Origin: Flavobacteriales bacterium
Lineage (GTDB): Bacteria > Bacteroidota > Bacteroidia > Flavobacteriales > BACL11
NCBI GenBank assembly: GCA_002711125.1
Contig: PAHN01000004.1
Location: 17,505 to 68,640 of the forward strand
Length of the DNA: 51,136 nucleotides
Direction of reading: 5' to 3'
Numbering within the stretch: position 1 is the first letter of the stretch; each line of letters opens with the position of its first letter. The notes under the pieces are model-generated. The model saw nothing but the letters and a program-made list of their open reading frames with translations. It was not told where the DNA came from and ran no database searches. This document shows, one piece after another, positions 28,285 to 38,494 of the stretch. Position numbers and translations under genes: made by a program.

Positions 28285-28328
28285 TTAATTTATTATGTAA
28301 ATTAATATCATTATGTAAATTTACACCT

Positions 28329-31259
28329 ATGAGAAGTTTCAATTGCTTTTTTCTTTTTTTTCTGTTTTGTTTTAATAATATAGATTACGTGAATGCTCAA
28401 AGTAAAACAGTTTTCTTTTCACAAGACACTCATTGGGCAGACAGTATATTATCTGAAATGAATGATGAAGAAAAGATAGCACAGTTATTAATGGTAGCTG
28501 CCTATTCAAATAAAGATGCCAGTCATAAACAGTTTGTTTCAGAATTAATCAAAAAGTATAAAATAGGAGGATTAATGTTTTTACAAGGTGGGCCTGTTAG
28601 ACAAGCAAAACTCACAAATTATTATCAATCTATTTCAAAAACACCATTAATGATTGCTATTGATGCAGAATGGGGAGTTGCAATGAGATTAGACTCTTGT
28701 TTAAGTTTTCCATGGCAAATGACATTAGGAGCAATTAGTGATGAAAATTTAATTTATGATATGGGTGTAGAAATTGCACGTCAATGTAAATTACTTGGTA
28801 TAAATATAAATTTTGCTCCTGTAGTAGATGTAAATTCTAATCCTAATAACCCTATTATTAACAATAGATCTTTTGGTGAAAATGCTCTTAAAGTTGGAGA
28901 GTTGTCAATAGCATATATGAAAGGAATGCAGGATAATAATGTTTTAGCATGTGCTAAGCATTTTCCAGGTCATGGAGATACTGATGATGATTCCCATAAA
29001 ACTCTACCAGTAGTTGAGAAAAATAAAGATGAGTTAGCAAATGTGGAATTACTTCCATATAAAATGTTGATTGAAAATGGATTAGGTTCTGTTATGACTG
29101 CTCATTTGCATATTCCCTCATTAGATAATACAAAAGATTTAGCAGTTTCATTATCCTCAAAAGTAGTTGATGGTTTATTAAAAGAAGAAATGGGTTTTAA
29201 TGGGCTTGCTATTACAGACGCTTTAAATATGAAGGGAGTAAGTCAATTTTATAAACCTGGAGAGGTAGATGTTATGGCTTTGTTAGCTGGCAATGATATA
29301 TTACTTTTTGCCGAAGATGTGCCTAAAGCTATTGAAAATATAAAACTAGCAATAAAACAAAATAAAATATCCCAAGAAGAAATAGATGCAAGATGTTTAA
29401 AAGTACTAATGGCAAAAAAGTGGATGGGTTTAGATAAATATAAGCCAGTTAATTTGAATGTCATTGATTCTCAAATGACTACAAAAAATACAGAGGTTAT
29501 TAACAGGAAATTAGTTCAGTCTTCTATAACATTATTGCAAAATTATGATGATTTATTACCATTACAAAATTTAGATACATTGAACATAGCTTCAGTTGCT
29601 ATTGGAGAAAACACATCTGTATTCCAACAGGTTTTGTCAAAATATACAAAAGTTACTCATTTCACAATCTCTGAGAATGCAAGTTCAAAAGAACAAGCCA
29701 ATTTATTAAATAAATTATCTGAGTTTAATTTAGTTATAGCAAGTGTACATAAATCAAATTCAAATCCATGGAAGTCATATAAAATTGATAGAAATGCTGA
29801 TATATTATTGCAATCTATAGCTATGCAATCAAAGGTTATCCTTACTGTTTTTGCAAACCCTTACAGTTTAAATTCTTTTTTAATTACTAATAATTTTGAT
29901 GCATTAGTCTTGTCATATCAAAATAGTGATATTGCACAGGATAAAACAGCTCAGGCTATTTTTGGAGGTTTTGCTTTTAAGGGTAAAATACCAGTATCAA
30001 CTAAACACTTTGATTTAAACAAAGGTATTAAAACATATCCCATGAGAATGCGTTATGTTACTCCAGAAGAAATAAATTTTAAATCTGAAAATTTATACAA
30101 AATTGATAGTATTATTGAGAATGCAATTTATGCACAAGCGACACCTGGTTGTCAAGTTTTAATTGTTAAAGATGGTAATGTTTTTTTTAACAAAGCATAT
30201 GGTTTTCATACTTATCAAAAAAAAAATCCTGTCTTGACAACTGATGTGTATGATGTGGCTTCTATAACCAAGATAATTGCTACTGTTCCAATGCTTATGA
30301 AAATGGTTGATAGTGGATATTTAGATTTAGAAAATACATTGGGTGATTATATAGATTTAGATTCTACAAATAAAGATTCATTAGTTATAAGAGATATTTT
30401 AGCACATCAATCCTCATTAAAACCTTGGATTCCATTTTACAAAAAAACTCTGGATTCAGATTCTACTGGCTTATTGACATTGAGAGATACATTATACAGT
30501 GATGTTTATGATAAGACTTATACACATCATGTTGCAAATAATCTTTTTTTACACAATCAATATCCAGACTCAATAATTCATCAAATTGTTCAATCTGATT
30601 TATTGATTAAAAAAAAATATAAGTATTCTGATTTAGGATACTATTTTTTTAAAAAAATTATTGAAGATTATTATCATTTAAGTTTAGATAAAATACTTGA
30701 AAATAGATTCTATAGAAGTATTGGAATGGAGAGTTTAGGCTTTAATCCTCTAAAGCGAATTGATTCTAATAGAATAGTACCAACTGAAATGGATTTTATT
30801 TTTCGAAGTCAATTATTGAAAGGCTATGTACATGATCAGGGAGCGGCTATGCAGGGTGGAGTTGGAGGTCATGCTGGAATTTTTGCAAATGCAAACGACA
30901 TAGCTAAAATTATGCAATTATTTCTTCAAGGAGGAAAATATGCAAACGTTTCCTATATATCTGAAAAAACTGTAAATGAATTTACTAAATGTCAGTTTCC
31001 TAAAGATGAAAATAGAAGAGGGGCTGGTTTTGATAAGCCTGTTCTTGATGATAAATTAGGTGGTTCAACTTGTCAAGGAGTTTCTAAAAATAGTTTTGGT
31101 CATAGTGGATTTACGGGAACTTTAGTTTGGGCTGATCCAGATATTAATCTTATATATGTTTTTCTTTCAAATAGAATTCATCCTGACACAGAAAATAAAA
31201 AACTTATTAAAATGAATGTTAGGACAGAAATCATGAAAGTAATTTATGATAGTTTATGA
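28329..31259 (+). CDS. Secreted GH3 beta-N-acetylglucosaminidase (NagZ-like) fused to a serine beta-lactamase-like domain
   Basis: A 976-residue protein; a fusion of this type is common in Bacteroidota. The ATG at 28329 leaves a signal peptide (FFLFFLFCFNN to VNAQ). Residues ~35-380 are a GH3 domain with the NagZ loop KHFPGHGDTDDDSH at 210-223 (catalytic Asp/His pair) and the nucleophile Asp297 in ITDALNMKG. A second GH3-type domain follows to ~560. Residues ~575-976 are a class C beta-lactamase/penicillin-binding fold with SITK (Ser645, Lys648), KYSDLGYY and HSGFTG. Inference: it trims or recycles peptidoglycan in the periplasm. An in-frame TTG at 28260 would spoil the signal peptide. It overlaps bshA by 4 bp. 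Confidence 0.93.
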   Translation: MRSFNCFFLFFLFCFNNIDYVNAQSKTVFFSQDTHWADSILSEMNDEEKIAQLLMVAAYSNKDASHKQFVSELIKKYKIGGLMFLQGGPVRQAKLTNYYQSISKTPLMIAIDAEWGVAMRLDSCLSFPWQMTLGAISDENLIYDMGVEIARQCKLLGININFAPVVDVNSNPNNPIINNRSFGENALKVGELSIAYMKGMQDNNVLACAKHFPGHGDTDDDSHKTLPVVEKNKDELANVELLPYKMLIENGLGSVMTAHLHIPSLDNTKDLAVSLSSKVVDGLLKEEMGFNGLAITDALNMKGVSQFYKPGEVDVMALLAGNDILLFAEDVPKAIENIKLAIKQNKISQEEIDARCLKVLMAKKWMGLDKYKPVNLNVIDSQMTTKNTEVINRKLVQSSITLLQNYDDLLPLQNLDTLNIASVAIGENTSVFQQVLSKYTKVTHFTISENASSKEQANLLNKLSEFNLVIASVHKSNSNPWKSYKIDRNADILLQSIAMQSKVILTVFANPYSLNSFLITNNFDALVLSYQNSDIAQDKTAQAIFGGFAFKGKIPVSTKHFDLNKGIKTYPMRMRYVTPEEINFKSENLYKIDSIIENAIYAQATPGCQVLIVKDGNVFFNKAYGFHTYQKKNPVLTTDVYDVASITKIIATVPMLMKMVDSGYLDLENTLGDYIDLDSTNKDSLVIRDILAHQSSLKPWIPFYKKTLDSDSTGLLTLRDTLYSDVYDKTYTHHVANNLFLHNQYPDSIIHQIVQSDLLIKKKYKYSDLGYYFFKKIIEDYYHLSLDKILENRFYRSIGMESLGFNPLKRIDSNRIVPTEMDFIFRSQLLKGYVHDQGAAMQGGVGGHAGIFANANDIAKIMQLFLQGGKYANVSYISEKTVNEFTKCQFPKDENRRGAGFDKPVLDDKLGGSTCQGVSKNSFGHSGFTGTLVWADPDINLIYVFLSNRIHPDTENKKLIKMNVRTEIMKVIYDSL

Positions 31260-32392
31260 TTAAAAAATTAAAAATAGGCGTTGTTTGTTATCCAACCTAT
31301 GGTGGAAGTGGTGTGATTGCAACCGAGCTTGGAATAGCTTTATCAAAAAAAGGTCATGAGGTTCATTTTATATCTTATGATCAGCCATTTCGTTTAGATA
31401 TATTTTCTGAAAATATTCATTATCATGAAGTTTTAGTTCCTGATTATCCTTTATTTGAATATGCCCCTTACGAACTTAACTTAACATCTAAGCTTATTGA
31501 TGTTGTTCTTCATGAGGAGTTAAATATTTTACATGTTCATTATGCAATACCTCATGCTTCTGCTGCTGTAAATGCTCAGCAGATATTATTGACATATGGT
31601 ATAAACATTCCTATAGTTACCACTTTACATGGTACGGATATCACTCTTTTAGGAAAAGATAAGTCTTTTAAACCTGTTATAGAATATGCTATTAATAAGT
31701 CAAATGCTGTAACCGTAGTTTCAGAAAGTTTAAAAAAAGAAACATTAAAATATTTTAATATTTCCAAAAAAATCAACACAATTTCTAATTTTATTGAGAT
31801 AGATCTTTATGATAAAAAGTATGATGTAAAATTAAAAAATACGTTTGTAAATAATGAAGAATATCTTATAACTCATATTTCTAATTTTAGAAAAGTGAAA
31901 AGGGTTTGTGATGTTATTAGAATTTTTAAAAAGGTAAATTCTAAAATTCCATCTAAATTATTAATGATTGGAGATGGTCCTGATAGAATCAAAGCTGAAA
32001 TACTATCAAGAGATTTAGGTATTGAAGATAAAGTACGCTTTTTAGGTAAAATAAATATTACGAATAATATTCTTGCGTGTTCTGATGTTTTTATTTTACC
32101 ATCAGAGTCTGAAAGTTTTGGTTTAGTTGCATTAGAAGCTATGGCAAGTAGAAATGCTATAGTCTCAACAAACAATGGTGGTATATCTGAGTTAAATATT
32201 GATAAAGTGACTGGTTTTTTGTCAAAAGTAGGTGACATTCAAAAAATGGCAAATGATATTATTTTGTTATTACAAAATCAAGACCTTTTAGAAAAATTTA
32301 AATTAAATGCTTTTGATCATGCTTCTAATTTTGATATACATAAGGTTCTTCCAAAATATTTAAATGTTTATTTTCAATTATGTCAACATTAA
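31256..32392 (+). CDS. bshA: N-acetyl-alpha-D-glucosaminyl L-malate synthase BshA
   Basis: First step of bacillithiol synthesis: joins UDP-GlcNAc to L-malate. The 378-residue GT4 glycosyltransferase has IGVVCYPTYGGSGVIATELG, HVHYAIPHASAA, TTLHGTDITLLG, HISNFRKVKRV, MIGDGPDR and the nucleotide-binding ESESFGLVALEAMAS. It overlaps the upstream fusion gene by 4 bp and the following coaE by 13 bp. From memory, flavobacteria of this kind commonly carry BshA; bshB and bshC are not in the window. Confidence 0.93.
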   Translation: MIKKLKIGVVCYPTYGGSGVIATELGIALSKKGHEVHFISYDQPFRLDIFSENIHYHEVLVPDYPLFEYAPYELNLTSKLIDVVLHEELNILHVHYAIPHASAAVNAQQILLTYGINIPIVTTLHGTDITLLGKDKSFKPVIEYAINKSNAVTVVSESLKKETLKYFNISKKINTISNFIEIDLYDKKYDVKLKNTFVNNEEYLITHISNFRKVKRVCDVIRIFKKVNSKIPSKLLMIGDGPDRIKAEILSRDLGIEDKVRFLGKINITNNILACSDVFILPSESESFGLVALEAMASRNAIVSTNNGGISELNIDKVTGFLSKVGDIQKMANDIILLLQNQDLLEKFKLNAFDHASNFDIHKVLPKYLNVYFQLCQH

Positions 32393-32979
32393 AATATAAA
32401 TTAATAGGATTAACAGGGGGGATAGGTTCAGGAAAAACATTTGTTTCTAATATATTTATTAAATTAGGTATCCCTGTTTTTAATGCTGACCAAGAAGCAA
32501 AAAATATTATGCATAAATCTTTAGATTTGAAAAAGAAAATTGAAAAAGCATTTGGTCATGAGGTTTACCAAAATAATCAAATTCAAAAAAAAGTATTGTC
32601 TAAACTTGTTTTTAATAATAAAAATAAGTTAGAGTTATTAAATAGTTTAGTCCATCCGTATGTTTTGGATAGATTTAATGAGTGGTGTTTAAATAATAAA
32701 TCCTCAATTGTAATTAAAGAATCAGCTATTTTATTTGAAAGTAATACTTATAAAGGATGCGATAAAATCATTTGTGTTAATGCTTCAGAAAAAAACAGGA
32801 TTTCTAGAGTTATGAAAAGAGACAATGTAAAGAAGAATCATGTGAAATCTATTATTAATTCTCAGATGAATCAAGCTCAAAAAATAAAAAAATCAGATTT
32901 TATAATTAATAATAATGATGAAGATTTAATTTTACCACAAGTTATTAGTATAATTAATCGTATTAAATCAATTAATTAG
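32380..32979 (+). CDS. coaE: Dephospho-CoA kinase
   Basis: Last step of coenzyme A synthesis. The 199-residue protein has the P-loop GLTGGIGSGKT near residues 10-20, IPVFNADQEAKNIM, LNSLVHPYVLDRF, and the lid KNRISRVMKRDN. The length is normal. The start lies inside the end of bshA (13-bp overlap), so the two are translationally linked. The 3' end overlaps the converging 40-residue gene by 8 bp. Confidence 0.96.
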   Translation: MSTLKYKLIGLTGGIGSGKTFVSNIFIKLGIPVFNADQEAKNIMHKSLDLKKKIEKAFGHEVYQNNQIQKKVLSKLVFNNKNKLELLNSLVHPYVLDRFNEWCLNNKSSIVIKESAILFESNTYKGCDKIICVNASEKNRISRVMKRDNVKKNHVKSIINSQMNQAQKIKKSDFIINNNDEDLILPQVISIINRIKSIN

Positions 32980-33094
32980 TTAAAAATATGATAATGATAT
33001 AGTATAAAATTGCTAAATCGATAAATAATAGTATGCCAAATAAAGTTGGATTTACATCATATAATTCTTTTAACTTTTGCCAAATATTTTTCAT
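32972..33094 (-). CDS. 40-residue single-span membrane microprotein
   Basis: An ATG at 33094 opens a 40-codon frame 6 bp after the rlmD stop. The product has a charged start (MKNIWQKLKELYDVNPT) and one long hydrophobic helix (LFGILLFIDLAILYYIIIIF). It ends within coaE's last codons on the other strand. The spacing from rlmD, the charged-then-hydrophobic layout and the lack of any other content in this gap support it being a gene. No family was recognised and no function can be given. Confidence 0.5.
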   Translation of the reverse strand: MKNIWQKLKELYDVNPTLFGILLFIDLAILYYIIIIFLTN

Positions 33095-33100
33095 TTTTTT

Positions 33101-34516
33101 CTATTTAATAGTATGTTCTAAAACTAATATATTCTCTACATGATGTGTTTGCGGAAACATGTCAATAGGTTGTATATTGATAACTTTGTACTGTTCTTTA
33201 AGTAATGATAAATCCCTTGACTGTGTTGCGGAATTGCAACTAACATATACTATTCTTTTGGATTGTATTCTTAATATTTGTTGAACTACTTTTTTATGCA
33301 TTCCATCTCTTGGAGGGTCCGTAATTATGATATCAGGTTTACCATTAATTTCTATAAATTCATCAGAAAATATTTCTTTCATATCACCAGTGTAAAACAA
33401 ACAGTTTTTGATATTATTTATTTTTGCATTTTCCTTTGCTGCTAGTATACCTTCTTCTACGGAATCGATTCCAATTACTTTTTTTGCTTCATTAGCTATA
33501 TATTGAGCTATTGTTCCTGTTCCTGTATATAAATCATATACAATATCATTTTTTTTAATTTTTGCTAATTCTTTTGTTTTTTGATATAAAATATTTGTTT
33601 GATTTGTGTTAGTTTGAAAAAATGTTTTTGCTCCAATTTTAAATTGTAAACTATCAATTTTTTCAGTTATATAGTGTTTTCCATGGTAGCATATAATCTG
33701 TTGATCATATATAGTATTATTTGCTTTTTGATTAATAGTATATAATAATGAGGTAATGCTAGGAAAGGAGCTTTTAATATGTTCTAAAACTAGATTAATA
33801 GAGATTTGATTATCTTCATAAAATTGAACAAGAACCATCAAATCATTAGTTGAGGCTGTTCTTATGAGTAAATTTCTTAAAAGACCTTTTTGTTCTTTTA
33901 AATCAAAAAATGTTAGATTATGCTCTTCAGCGAATTTTTTTACAGATAATCTGATTTTGTTAGAAGGATCTCTTTGAAGATGACAAGTATTCAAATCAAG
34001 TACTTTGTCAAACATTCCTGGAATATGAAAGCCTAAACTGTTTTTATTTTTTATTTCTTTTTTTGATTTTATTTCTTCTTGATTTAGCCATCTTTTATTT
34101 GAGAATGTAAATTCCATTTTATTTCTATAATAATATTGATCTTTGCTTCCTATAATAGTATTGATTTTTTTTAAGTTAATGCCTCCTATTTTTATTAAAT
34201 TATTTTGAACTTCTTTTTGTTTAAATTGAAGTTGTGATTTATAATTCATATTTTGCCATTTGCATCCACCACATACTCCAAAGTGTTCACATTTTGGTTT
34301 ATCTCTTTTTTCTGAATAATTAATTATTTTTTCTATTCTTGCCTCCCAGTATTTACGTTTTTTTTTATAAACAGTTATATCACATAAGTCTCCAGGTACG
34401 CCTCCATTTATAAAAATTACATTACCATCATATTTCGCTACGGATTTACCTTTAAATGCAGTGTCAGTTATTAAAATTTCTTTTAATAAAAAAGGTTTTC
34501 TTTTTTTTCTCCCCAT
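33101..34516 (-). CDS. rlmD: 23S rRNA (uracil(1939)-C(5))-methyltransferase RlmD-like
   Basis: A 471-residue RumA-type methyltransferase. It has an N-terminal TRAM domain with KGKSVAKYDGNVIFINGGVPGD. Cys76, Cys82 and Cys85 (CEHFGVCGGC), plus a later Cys in LDLNTCHLQ, should bind an Fe-S cluster. SAM binding is at VYDLYTGTGTIAQ, followed by IITDPPRDGMH and the catalytic Cys in YVSCNSATQSRDL. Bacteroidota often have one such enzyme, so the exact uracil (1939 or 747) is an inference. It runs divergently from rocD. Confidence 0.93.
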   Translation of the reverse strand: MGRKKRKPFLLKEILITDTAFKGKSVAKYDGNVIFINGGVPGDLCDITVYKKKRKYWEARIEKIINYSEKRDKPKCEHFGVCGGCKWQNMNYKSQLQFKQKEVQNNLIKIGGINLKKINTIIGSKDQYYYRNKMEFTFSNKRWLNQEEIKSKKEIKNKNSLGFHIPGMFDKVLDLNTCHLQRDPSNKIRLSVKKFAEEHNLTFFDLKEQKGLLRNLLIRTASTNDLMVLVQFYEDNQISINLVLEHIKSSFPSITSLLYTINQKANNTIYDQQIICYHGKHYITEKIDSLQFKIGAKTFFQTNTNQTNILYQKTKELAKIKKNDIVYDLYTGTGTIAQYIANEAKKVIGIDSVEEGILAAKENAKINNIKNCLFYTGDMKEIFSDEFIEINGKPDIIITDPPRDGMHKKVVQQILRIQSKRIVYVSCNSATQSRDLSLLKEQYKVINIQPIDMFPQTHHVENILVLEHTIK

Positions 34517-34549
34517 TTTGTAAAGTTATAGATTTACTTATTAATACTG

Positions 34550-34557
34550 TATATTTG
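34550..34557 (+). promoter_or_regulatory. Candidate -7 element upstream of rocD
   Basis: TATATTTG followed by CA is a strong fit to TAnnTTTG and lies 19 bp before the rocD ATG. The TTTG at 34517-34520 is about 29 bp upstream, so a -33 box is not clear. It would drive the four-gene rocD operon. Confidence 0.45.
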
Positions 34558-34576
34558 CATTAACTAAAATTATAAA

Positions 34577-35788
34577 ATGAATTCATCAAAATACTACATA
34601 GATTTAGAACATAAATACGGAGCTCATAATTATCATCCATTGCCAGTTGTATTAAGTAGGGGGGAAGGGGTATTTGTATGGGATGTAGAAGGAAAGAAGT
34701 ACTTTGATTTTCTTTCTGCATATTCTGCTGTCAATCAAGGACATTCTCATCCAAAAATTATACAAGCCTTAAAAGAGCAAGCAGATATTTTAACTCTTAC
34801 TTCAAGAGCATTTCATAATAATACTTTGGGAGAATATGAAAAATATATAACTGAATATTTTGGGTATGATAAGGTTTTGCCAATGAATACAGGAGTTGAA
34901 GGAGGAGAAACTGCTAATAAGTTAGCTAGAAAGTGGGGGTATATGAAAAAAGGAATTCCAAATAATAAAGCAAGAATTATTTTTGCTAAAGGTAATTTTT
35001 GGGGGAGAACATTAGCCGCTATTTCTTCATCTGATGATCCATTATCATATGAAGGGTTTGGACCTTATATGCCTGGATATGATTTAGTTCCTTATGATAA
35101 TTTAGAAGCATTAGAGAAAGAGTTTAAAGACCCAAATGTAGCAGCATTTATGGTTGAGCCTATTCAAGGAGAAGCAGGAGTTGTAGTTCCTTCAGAAGGG
35201 TATTTGTCTGGTGTTAGAGAGCTATGTGACAAATATCAAGTTTTATTTATTGCAGATGAAGTTCAAACAGGTATAGGTAGAACAGGAAAGTTGTTAGCTA
35301 CTGATTATGAAGATGCGCGTCCTGATATTTTAGTTTTAGGTAAAGCGCTTTCTGGAGGAGTTTTTCCAGTGTCTGCTGTTTTAGCAGATAATGATATTAT
35401 GATGTGTATTAAGCCAGGAGAACATGGTTCTACATACGGAGGAAATCCACTGGCAAATAAGGTTGCAATTGCAGCATTAGAAGTGATCAAGCAAGAGAGA
35501 TTATCTGAAAATGCACAAATTTTAGGAAATATTTTAAGAGATGAGCTTGAAAAAATAAATTCTGATATGGTAACTATCGTGAGAGGAAAAGGTCTGTTAA
35601 ATGCAATTGTCATAAAGCCTAAGAATGGCAAAGATGCTTGGGACGTTTGCTTAAAGTTAAGAGATAATGGTTTATTGGCTAAACCAACTCATGGAGATAT
35701 TATCCGATTTGCTCCTCCATTAGTAATAACTGAAAAACAATTATATGAATGTATTTCAATTATTAAAAAAACAATACTATCATTTTAA
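34577..35788 (+). CDS. rocD: Ornithine--oxo-acid aminotransferase
   Basis: PLP-dependent conversion of ornithine to glutamate semialdehyde in arginine breakdown and proline synthesis. The 403-residue class III aminotransferase has [73 protein letters not shown], and the PLP Lys256 in [16 protein letters not shown]. The [11 protein letters not shown] block closes the site. The DUF454 gene starts 2 bp after it and a TonB receptor follows, giving an unusual operon. Confidence 0.96.
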   Translation: MNSSKYYIDLEHKYGAHNYHPLPVVLSRGEGVFVWDVEGKKYFDFLSAYSAVNQGHSHPKIIQALKEQADILTLTSRAFHNNTLGEYEKYITEYFGYDKVLPMNTGVEGGETANKLARKWGYMKKGIPNNKARIIFAKGNFWGRTLAAISSSDDPLSYEGFGPYMPGYDLVPYDNLEALEKEFKDPNVAAFMVEPIQGEAGVVVPSEGYLSGVRELCDKYQVLFIADEVQTGIGRTGKLLATDYEDARPDILVLGKALSGGVFPVSAVLADNDIMMCIKPGEHGSTYGGNPLANKVAIAALEVIKQERLSENAQILGNILRDELEKINSDMVTIVRGKGLLNAIVIKPKNGKDAWDVCLKLRDNGLLAKPTHGDIIRFAPPLVITEKQLYECISIIKKTILSF

Positions 35789-35790
35789 AA

Positions 35791-36285
35791 ATGAGTAAAA
35801 GGTTAAAAACTGTAGATGAGATTATAAATAAGTATTCTATTGAAAGTAACCCTTTTAAAAAAAGGTTGTTTACGGGCTTAGGCTTGTTGTTTGTTGTTTT
35901 TGCTATTATTGGTATATGGATTCCAGGTTGGCCTACGGTTTCATGGGCAGTTCCAGCAGCTTTTTTATTTTCATTATCTAACAAGAAACTTTTTGTTTGG
36001 ACATTAACAAATCGTTTTTTTGGCTCTGCAATTTTTGATTATTATGCATCTGGAAAAACTCTAACTAATAAAGTTAAAAATATAGTTGTCTTAATGATAG
36101 CTTTAATGACTGCATTATCGTCTTTTTTTACATTTTTATTATCCACCCTTGGTGATGGAGAGATATTTGATCCTTCAAGTTGGAATGGTAAAGATGAATA
36201 TGCTTTTGGATCTATTACTATTTTGTTGCTTGGATTAATTGGAATTTACTATATTTATACATCTATTAAGTTAAGAAAACAATGA
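35791..36285 (+). CDS. DUF454 (YbaN-like) membrane protein
   Basis: A 164-residue protein with about four membrane helices. The first half (GLGLLFVVFAIIGIWIPGWP, then PAAFLFSLSNKKLFVWTLTN and FFGSAIFDY) follows the DUF454/YbaN pattern. The second half adds two more helices. Function unknown. It is 2 bp after rocD and overlaps the TonB receptor start by 4 bp. Confidence 0.8.
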   Translation: MSKRLKTVDEIINKYSIESNPFKKRLFTGLGLLFVVFAIIGIWIPGWPTVSWAVPAAFLFSLSNKKLFVWTLTNRFFGSAIFDYYASGKTLTNKVKNIVVLMIALMTALSSFFTFLLSTLGDGEIFDPSSWNGKDEYAFGSITILLLGLIGIYYIYTSIKLRKQ

Positions 36286-38489
36286 GAAAAATATTTATAT
36301 TTTTCATATTATCTTTTTTTGTATTTACTTCTAAATCTCAATCTACTATTAATGGAAAAGTATTTGAAGTATCTGATAAAGGAGAGGAAATCCCTGTTTT
36401 TAGTGCAAATGTATATTGGAAAAATTCAACTGTTGGAACAACTACAGACAAAGATGGTTTTTTTAAATTAAAGAAAATAAGCGACAATATTTCGGATTTA
36501 GAAATTAGTTTTGTTGGTTATGAGATTGTGAATACTCAAGTTATAAATGATAGTCTTTTAGTTTTAATGCAAAATTCAGTTGATTTAGAAGATGTTGATA
36601 TTAAAGCAAAATCTAATACAACCCAAATATCTTTAATAAACTCTATAAATACTCAGACTATCACTACTGGGGAAATACAAAAAGCTGCTTGTTGTAATTT
36701 ATCAGAGTGTTTTGAAACAAATAATAGTATTGATGTTAGTTATTCTGACGCTGTTAGTGGAATAAAAACTATTAGTATGCTCGGATTAGATGGAAATTAT
36801 GTTCAAATAACAAGTGAATTGTTGCCATTAGTTCGAGGTTTACAAAGATCTTATGGGTTAACATATGTTCCGGGTACTTGGATTGAAAATATACAAATTA
36901 TTAAAGGAATTGGCTCAGTAGTTAATAGTTTTGAGTCTTTAACTGGTCAAATTAATGTTGAATATTTCAAACCAGATGAATCAACTGATAGAATAAAATT
37001 AAATTTATTTACAACTTCAAATGGAAAATTTGAAAAGAACCTTATTTTGACTAAAAATTATGGTAAATGGAGGTCAAATATGTTTACTCATTTTAGTTAC
37101 TTTAATAAAGAAATTGACCATTATGGATACAACGTAAATTCTCAAGAAAAAGGAGATAATTTTATTGACATGCCTAAATTCAAACAATTTAATATTCTTA
37201 ATAGATGGAAGTATTATGGTTCAGATAAGTTAAATTTTCAAATAAACTTAAGAGGTGTTTTAGAAGAGAGATTGGCTGGTCAAATCAAATCTATTGATAA
37301 CCCATATCAAGTTGATATTAATAATAATATACTTCAAATTTATGGTAAATTAGGTTACATTAAAGATTTAGAAAATAGTTATGGATCTCAATTTAGCTTT
37401 ACCTCTCATAAAATAGCATCTTATTTTGGAAATAATAAATACGATGCAACTCAGGAAAGTATATCAATTAATTTAATTGGACAAACTCAAATAGATAAAT
37501 TTAATTTATTAAAATTTGGCTCAAGTTATTTTGCTGATAGGTATGTAGAGTCTTTTAAAGGAAATATATCAAATCCTTTTGATTATAAAAGACGTGTTGA
37601 TTTAGTTTCAGGTATTTTTACTGAACATCAGTATGAAAATCAAAGATTAAATATGATTTCAGGAATTAGATATGATTATTACAACAATAAAAATAAAATA
37701 TTTGTGCTTCCTCGTCTTAACTTAAAGTACAATGCTTCTGATAATACAGCGTTGAGGGTTTCTGCAGGTAAATCTTTTAGAATATCTAACATTTTTATGG
37801 AAAACTCACAATATTTTGCCTCTTCAAGAGAGATTGTTGTTGATGATAAGCTAGATCCTGAAGTTGGATGGAATTATGGCTTAAATATGTCGCATTTCTT
37901 TTATTTTTTAAACAATGATGGAGTTTTAAATATAGATCTATATCGAACTGTATTTGATAACCAGGTGGTTGTAAATATAGAAGATAAAAATAAATTACTT
38001 TTTACTAATCTTGAAGGAGATTCTTATTCTAATGTTTTACAAATTGACTTAGATTATAATTTATTAAATAATTTGACTTTACGTCTAAGTTATAAATTAA
38101 ATAATTCTATTAGCACCTATAATAATATAGAAAAAGAATTACCCTTACAGCCATTAAGTACAGCTTTAATTAATTTATCATATGAAACATTTATGAATAA
38201 TTTATTATTTGACATTACATTTAAATATAACGGTAAGAGTAGAATTCCTCAACATATGGATTGCTCTAATAATTTTTCTACTCCGTTTTTTATTATAAAT
38301 AATCAAGTTACTTATAAGTTTAAGTCATTTGATTTATATATAGGCGGGGAAAATCTTACCAATTTTACACAGCCTAATCCTATAATAGATTCTGAAAATC
38401 CTTTTGGTAATAATTTTGATGCTTCATTAATATGGGCACCAGTTATGGGGAGACATTTTTACTTAGGTGCTAGATACAATTTAAATTAA
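36282..38489 (+). CDS. TonB-dependent outer-membrane receptor
   Basis: A 735-residue receptor. It has a signal peptide (FILSFFVFTSKSQ), a carboxypeptidase-like regulatory domain (STINGKVFE, NSTVGTTTDKDGFFKLK, residues ~20-95), a plug (~115-215) and a 22-strand barrel ending LGARYNLN. The plug holds AACCNLSECFETN-like sequence (KAACCNLSECFETNNS) and a later VRGLQRSYGLTYVPGTWIENIQIIKG. A receptor family with this CCNLS block is often found beside heavy-metal-binding (HMA) proteins, from memory; metal, possibly copper, uptake is an inference. No SusD partner is present. It is linked to rocD/DUF454 by a 4-bp overlap and to a CGPC protein by 5 bp. Confidence 0.88.
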   Translation: MRKIFIFFILSFFVFTSKSQSTINGKVFEVSDKGEEIPVFSANVYWKNSTVGTTTDKDGFFKLKKISDNISDLEISFVGYEIVNTQVINDSLLVLMQNSVDLEDVDIKAKSNTTQISLINSINTQTITTGEIQKAACCNLSECFETNNSIDVSYSDAVSGIKTISMLGLDGNYVQITSELLPLVRGLQRSYGLTYVPGTWIENIQIIKGIGSVVNSFESLTGQINVEYFKPDESTDRIKLNLFTTSNGKFEKNLILTKNYGKWRSNMFTHFSYFNKEIDHYGYNVNSQEKGDNFIDMPKFKQFNILNRWKYYGSDKLNFQINLRGVLEERLAGQIKSIDNPYQVDINNNILQIYGKLGYIKDLENSYGSQFSFTSHKIASYFGNNKYDATQESISINLIGQTQIDKFNLLKFGSSYFADRYVESFKGNISNPFDYKRRVDLVSGIFTEHQYENQRLNMISGIRYDYYNNKNKIFVLPRLNLKYNASDNTALRVSAGKSFRISNIFMENSQYFASSREIVVDDKLDPEVGWNYGLNMSHFFYFLNNDGVLNIDLYRTVFDNQVVVNIEDKNKLLFTNLEGDSYSNVLQIDLDYNLLNNLTLRLSYKLNNSISTYNNIEKELPLQPLSTALINLSYETFMNNLLFDITFKYNGKSRIPQHMDCSNNFSTPFFIINNQVTYKFKSFDLYIGGENLTNFTQPNPIIDSENPFGNNFDASLIWAPVMGRHFYLGARYNLN

Positions 38490-38494
38490 TACTT

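Noticed and set aside
28260-28329. Alternative TTG start for the NagZ fusion gene
   Set aside because: It would place 23 residues before a good signal peptide; ATG 28329 is the natural start.
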